A stretch of 64,000 bases of DNA, taken from NCBI RefSeq assembly GCF_041514305.1, contig NZ_JBGMWH010000006.1, positions 152,644 through 216,643 on the forward strand, read 5' to 3'. Below the pieces are notes generated by a model, which saw only the letters and a list, made by a program, of their open reading frames with translations, ran no database searches and had not been told where the DNA came from. Origin of the DNA: Salinarimonas chemoclinalis. Its GTDB lineage: Bacteria; Pseudomonadota; Alphaproteobacteria; Rhizobiales; Beijerinckiaceae. Shown one piece after another: positions 59,346 through 64,000 of the stretch (the stretch's first letter is position 1; every line of letters starts with the position of its first letter). Made by a program: the position numbers and the translations under genes.

Positions 59346-59915
59346 TCACGGCTCCAGCTCGGTATCCCAGTAGAGGTAGTCCATCCAGCTCTGGTGGAGG
59401 TAGTTCGGCGGGAAGTGGCGGCCGTTCTGGTGCAGGTCGCTCAGCGAAGGCGCGTAGGGCTCCTGCCGGGGAATCATGTCGGCCTCGCGCGGGAGGCGGT
59501 CGCTCTTGCGCAGGTTGCAGGGCGAGCAGGCGGCGACGACGTTCTCCCAGGTGGTCTGGCCGCCCTTCGAGCGGGGGATCACGTGGTCGAAGGTGAGGTC
59601 CTCGCGGGCGCCGCAATATTGGCAGGTGAATCGATCGCGGAGGAAGACGTTGAAGCGCGTGAAGGCCGGGATGCGCGTGGGCTTGACGTAGGTCTTGAGC
59701 GAGACGACGGAGGGCAGCCGCATCTCGAAGGTGGGACTTCGCACCGTCTTGTCGTAGTGCGAGACGATGTTGACCCGGTCGAGGAACACCGCCTTGATCG
59801 TGTCCTGCCAGCACCAGACCGACAGGGGGTAATAGCTCAGGGGCCGATAATCGGCGTTGAGCACGAGGGCCGGACACGCGTCCGGCCGGACAGTCGGCTG
59901 AACGTGTACGCTCAC
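59346..59915 (-). CDS. HNH endonuclease family protein
   Basis: A 189-residue protein with the RecA-independent HNH fold seen across alphaproteobacteria. Zinc Cys pairs are Cys98/Cys101 (TCQYCG) and Cys130/Cys133 (CSPCN); the catalytic stretch is LTFDHVIPRSKGG with Asp110/His111 and Asn125 (TTWENVVAAC). The N-terminal half begins CPALVLNADYRPLSYYPLSVW, conserved in this group. The GTG at 59915 has GGAGGAGG four bases upstream. The cellular role is unknown; it is not associated with restriction genes here. Confidence 0.88.
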   Translation of the reverse strand: MSVHVQPTVRPDACPALVLNADYRPLSYYPLSVWCWQDTIKAVFLDRVNIVSHYDKTVRSPTFEMRLPSVVSLKTYVKPTRIPAFTRFNVFLRDRFTCQYCGAREDLTFDHVIPRSKGGQTTWENVVAACSPCNLRKSDRLPREADMIPRQEPYAPSLSDLHQNGRHFPPNYLHQSWMDYLYWDTELEP

Positions 59916-60126
59916 GTCACCTCCTCCGGCGGGGAGGGGATCGCTCCGTCGCTCCCGCGGCGGAAAATCTACTCCCATCGTGACAGCCTTGTGAAGGCTC
60001 GTTCGCGCCGCAGGCCCCGCGGTGACGCACAGGGCGCGCGAAGGGGCGCCGCCGCGCCGGCCGCACGGCCCGCGATCCCTTCCCGGGCCGTGGAAACGTC
60101 CGCGAAACGTCGAGGTGCGCCCCGGT

Positions 60127-60354
60127 TCAGGCCTGGGTGTCGACCCAGCGCCCCTGTCCCGGCGGGGGCGGCGCCGGCTCGGGCGGCGGGGCTGCCGCGG
60201 GCTGCGCGTTCGCCTGCTCCATGCTCGCGAGGCTCGCCTCGACGAGGCGATTCGCGCTCGCGGTCTCGCCGGCGCGCTTGAGCGCCTGCATGGCGAAGTC
60301 GGTCCGGCTCGAGGACCAGGCGGCCGAAAGGCCCGCCGTCGGGTCGATGCTCAT
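60127..60354 (-). CDS. Small hypothetical protein
   Basis: A 75-residue soluble protein: a helical first half with AWSSSRTDFAMQALKRAGET and NRLVEASLASMEQ, then a Pro/Ala-rich tail. No family recognised. GGAG lies upstream of the ATG. Similar short proteins near the str operon occur in related bacteria but I cannot name the family. Confidence 0.6.
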   Translation of the reverse strand: MSIDPTAGLSAAWSSSRTDFAMQALKRAGETASANRLVEASLASMEQANAQPAAAPPPEPAPPPPGQGRWVDTQA

Positions 60355-60507
60355 GGCTGGCGTCGTCTCCTCTCCCCCGTCCGATCGTGCATCCTAGACG
60401 CCGCCCGTGAATCCTTCGTTGACCCGTTGCGCGGCATCCGAACGGCCGCGCGCGGGCCGGGATCGCGCCGCGGGCGCGGGAAACGGGCGCGAAGCCTCGG
60501 TTTGCGG

Positions 60508-60536
60508 TTGACTCGGGGTTCGAGCCCCCTTATGTA
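60508..60536 (+). promoter_or_regulatory. Housekeeping sigma promoter of the str operon
   Basis: TTGACT at 60508-60513, 17-base spacer, TATGTA at 60531-60536. It is a strong sigma-70-type promoter with optimal spacing, 383 bases before the rpsL start codon. Confidence 0.75.
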
Positions 60537-60918
60537 GCGCGGGCTTCCGGTGGGCCGTAGGTTCGCGATGTCGATGCGCCGAGCGTCGACCCGAGCGTCC
60601 TAGACGCCACCGAAACTCAATGACCGTCTCACGGACGTCATCTTTTGGGGCACGACCGCGGGTCTCGCGACTCTCGGTCCTCTGCGTGGCGTCGCGCCTC
60701 AGGTCTCACCCGGACCCGACGGCGCGGTTTCGCTTTGCGTCGACGGTCGCCGGCAAGCGGGTCCTGTCCCGTCGGCGACCCGAACGGTGCGGCACGCTGC
60801 GCGGGCGGTGAATGCGTGGAGGATTCGGCGGACGGCCGCGGGACGCGAGTCCCGGGGTCGCCGGATCCGGGTTCGAGGAACGAGCGGCCGCGACGCGGCC
60901 GATACGAGAGGGCAGAGG
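60537..60918 (+). other. Long leader of the str operon
   Basis: About 380 bases of untranslated leader between the promoter and rpsL. No ORF with a good ribosome site and no tRNA are seen; a GGGTTCGAGCCCC segment at the promoter resembles a tRNA T-arm but has no partner arms. GAGAGGG precedes rpsL. The bases between 60,355 and 60,507 hold nothing recognisable. Confidence 0.55.
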
Positions 60919-61290
60919 ATGCCGACCATCTCCCAGCTGATCCGCAAGCCGCGGACGGCCCAGAAGGCGCGCAACAAGGTCCCGGCGCTGGAGGCGTGCC
61001 CGCAGAAGCGCGGCGTGTGCACCCGCGTCTACACGACGACGCCGAAGAAGCCGAACTCCGCGCTGCGCAAGGTCGCGAAGGTGCGCCTGACGAACGGCTT
61101 CGAGGTCATCGGCTACATTCCGGGCGAGGGCCACAATCTGCAGGAGCACTCGGTGGTGATGATCCGCGGCGGCCGCGTGAAGGATCTGCCGGGCGTGCGC
61201 TACCACATCCTGCGCGGCGTGCTCGACACCCAGGGCGTCAAGAACCGCAAGCAGCGCCGCTCGAAGTACGGCGCCAAGCGTCCGAAGTAA
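60919..61290 (+). CDS. rpsL: 30S ribosomal protein S12
   Basis: A 123-residue ribosomal protein with the conserved decoding-site loop VYTTTPKKPNSALRKVAKVRL (partial) containing the Lys residues that, when changed, give streptomycin resistance, and the GEGHNLQEHSVVMIRGGRVKD region. Normal wild-type-like sequence. First gene of the rpsL-rpsG-fusA operon. Confidence 0.98.
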   Translation: MPTISQLIRKPRTAQKARNKVPALEACPQKRGVCTRVYTTTPKKPNSALRKVAKVRLTNGFEVIGYIPGEGHNLQEHSVVMIRGGRVKDLPGVRYHILRGVLDTQGVKNRKQRRSKYGAKRPK

Positions 61291-61341
61291 TCGCGTCCTA
61301 CACCGGACGGTCGCCTAGAAGTCTCAGGACGGAGCCATCGC

Positions 61342-61812
61342 ATGTCCCGCCGCCATCGCGCCGAGAAGCGTGAAATCAACCCGGATCCGAAGTACGGCGA
61401 CGTCGTGCTGTCGAAGTTCATGAACTCGATCATGTACGACGGCAAGAAGTCCGCCGCGGAGAGCATCGTCTACGGTGCCTTCGACCTCGTCGAGAGCCGG
61501 ATGAAGACCGACCCGCTCGAGGCGTTCAAGGCCGCCCTCGAGAACGTCGCCCCGGCGATCGAGGTTCGCTCCCGCCGCGTCGGCGGCGCCACCTACCAGG
61601 TGCCCGTCGAGGTTCGGCCGGAGCGGCGCCAGGCGCTGGCCATCCGCTGGCTCATCACGGCGGCGCGGGCGCGCAACGACCGCACGATGGTCGAGCGTCT
61701 CGCGGCGGAGCTCGCGGACGCCGCGCAGAATCGCGGCAGCGCCGTGAAGAAGCGCGAAGACACGCACCGGATGGCCGAGGCCAACCGCGCCTTCTCGCAT
61801 TACCGCTGGTAA
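61342..61812 (+). CDS. rpsG: 30S ribosomal protein S7
   Basis: A 156-residue protein organising the 3' major domain of 16S rRNA; conserved VLSKFMNSIMYDGKKSAAE, VEVRPERRQALAIRWL and KREDTHRMAEANRAFSHYRW are present. Normal length. It lies 51 bases behind rpsL. Confidence 0.98.
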   Translation: MSRRHRAEKREINPDPKYGDVVLSKFMNSIMYDGKKSAAESIVYGAFDLVESRMKTDPLEAFKAALENVAPAIEVRSRRVGGATYQVPVEVRPERRQALAIRWLITAARARNDRTMVERLAAELADAAQNRGSAVKKREDTHRMAEANRAFSHYRW

Positions 61813-61848
61813 TCGGGACGCGGACACGAGATCGAACGGAGAGACGTG

Positions 61849-63930
<2,082 letters not shown>

Positions 63931-64000
63931 TCGGGTTCCCGATCGGCGAGCGGCCGCTCCTCACTCCCGCAGACAACTCTCAGAACGAATGGGTGCCACC
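63931..64000 (+). other. Start of the gap behind fusA
   Basis: Seventy bases with no feature I recognise. In this operon tuf usually follows, which would lie beyond the edge. Confidence 0.4.

Noticed and set aside
60511..60530. GGGTTCGAGCCCC, like a tRNA T-arm
   Set aside because: No acceptor, D or anticodon arms can be built around it, and it falls within the spacer of a strong promoter.

Overview
The window is very GC-rich chromosomal DNA from an alphaproteobacterium, most likely of the order Hyphomicrobiales (Rhizobiales). The evidence is the phyR/nepR/ecfG general stress locus, a GapR-type (DUF2312) nucleoid protein, CsgH-type curli genes, the DUF1036-pyk pair, the exonuclease/ATP-ligase DNA-damage pair, and ubiA, rpsL-rpsG-fusA and ppiD-trpE in familiar contexts. 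The genus is not established; a Salinarimonas- or Methylobacterium-like organism is a guess. I found no tRNA, rRNA, CRISPR array, transposase or prophage block.

Layout: 1-6.6 kb holds catabolic and transport genes (P450, M20 peptidase, an unusual LivH permease, a fused aryl-CoA monooxygenase/old-yellow-enzyme protein). 6.6-10.4 kb holds small stress genes, an odd membrane protein, a TrpG/PabA glutaminase and an L,D-transpeptidase. 10.4-14.3 kb holds a curli subunit operon with CsgH and a periplasmic-sensor/chemoreceptor pair. 14.6-18.2 kb is a tightly overlapping operon of glycosyltransferase, methyltransferase, GtrA and a membrane protein. 18.5-28.4 kb mixes a low-GC orphan with a possible PD-(D/E)XK nuclease motif, the glycerate kinase-DUF1036-pyruvate kinase operon, gapR, an RNA helicase and a diguanylate cyclase. 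28.5-32.4 kb is the general stress response (GSR) locus. 32.6-47.8 kb is mostly housekeeping (gltX, map, rsmE, ubiA, exonuclease-ligase, lepA, slt, dapA, smpB, clpP). 47.9-50.5 kb holds an ArsR/SRPBCC pair, a NYN protein and pdxJ. 50.7-53.7 kb is a rhodopsin-crtY-blh operon. 53.7-64 kb holds SemiSWEET/topoisomerase IB, ppiD-trpE, dsbB, an HNH protein and the str operon.

The most striking system is the light-driven ion pump operon. Its rhodopsin carries the N-D-Q helix C motif of light-driven sodium pumps rather than the D-T-E or D-T-D motifs of proton pumps. It is followed 10 bases later by lycopene cyclase and then, overlapping, by a Blh-type beta-carotene dioxygenase, which are the last two enzymes of retinal synthesis. 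The carotenoid genes crtE, crtB and crtI are not in the window.

The second theme is a general stress regulon readable from sequence. The EcfG promoter pattern GGAAC-N16/17-CGTT occurs exactly at six intergenic places: back to back between nepR and phyR, and before a 66-residue protein, a DUF3072 protein, a 188-residue secreted protein and the SemiSWEET-topoisomerase IB pair. Two weaker matches precede two further small genes beside ecfG.

A third theme is palindromic repeat elements. One lies between map and rsmE, a repeat-rich spacer lies before lepA, and one has apparently inserted in frame inside the ATP-dependent DNA ligase gene, adding about 50-60 residues.
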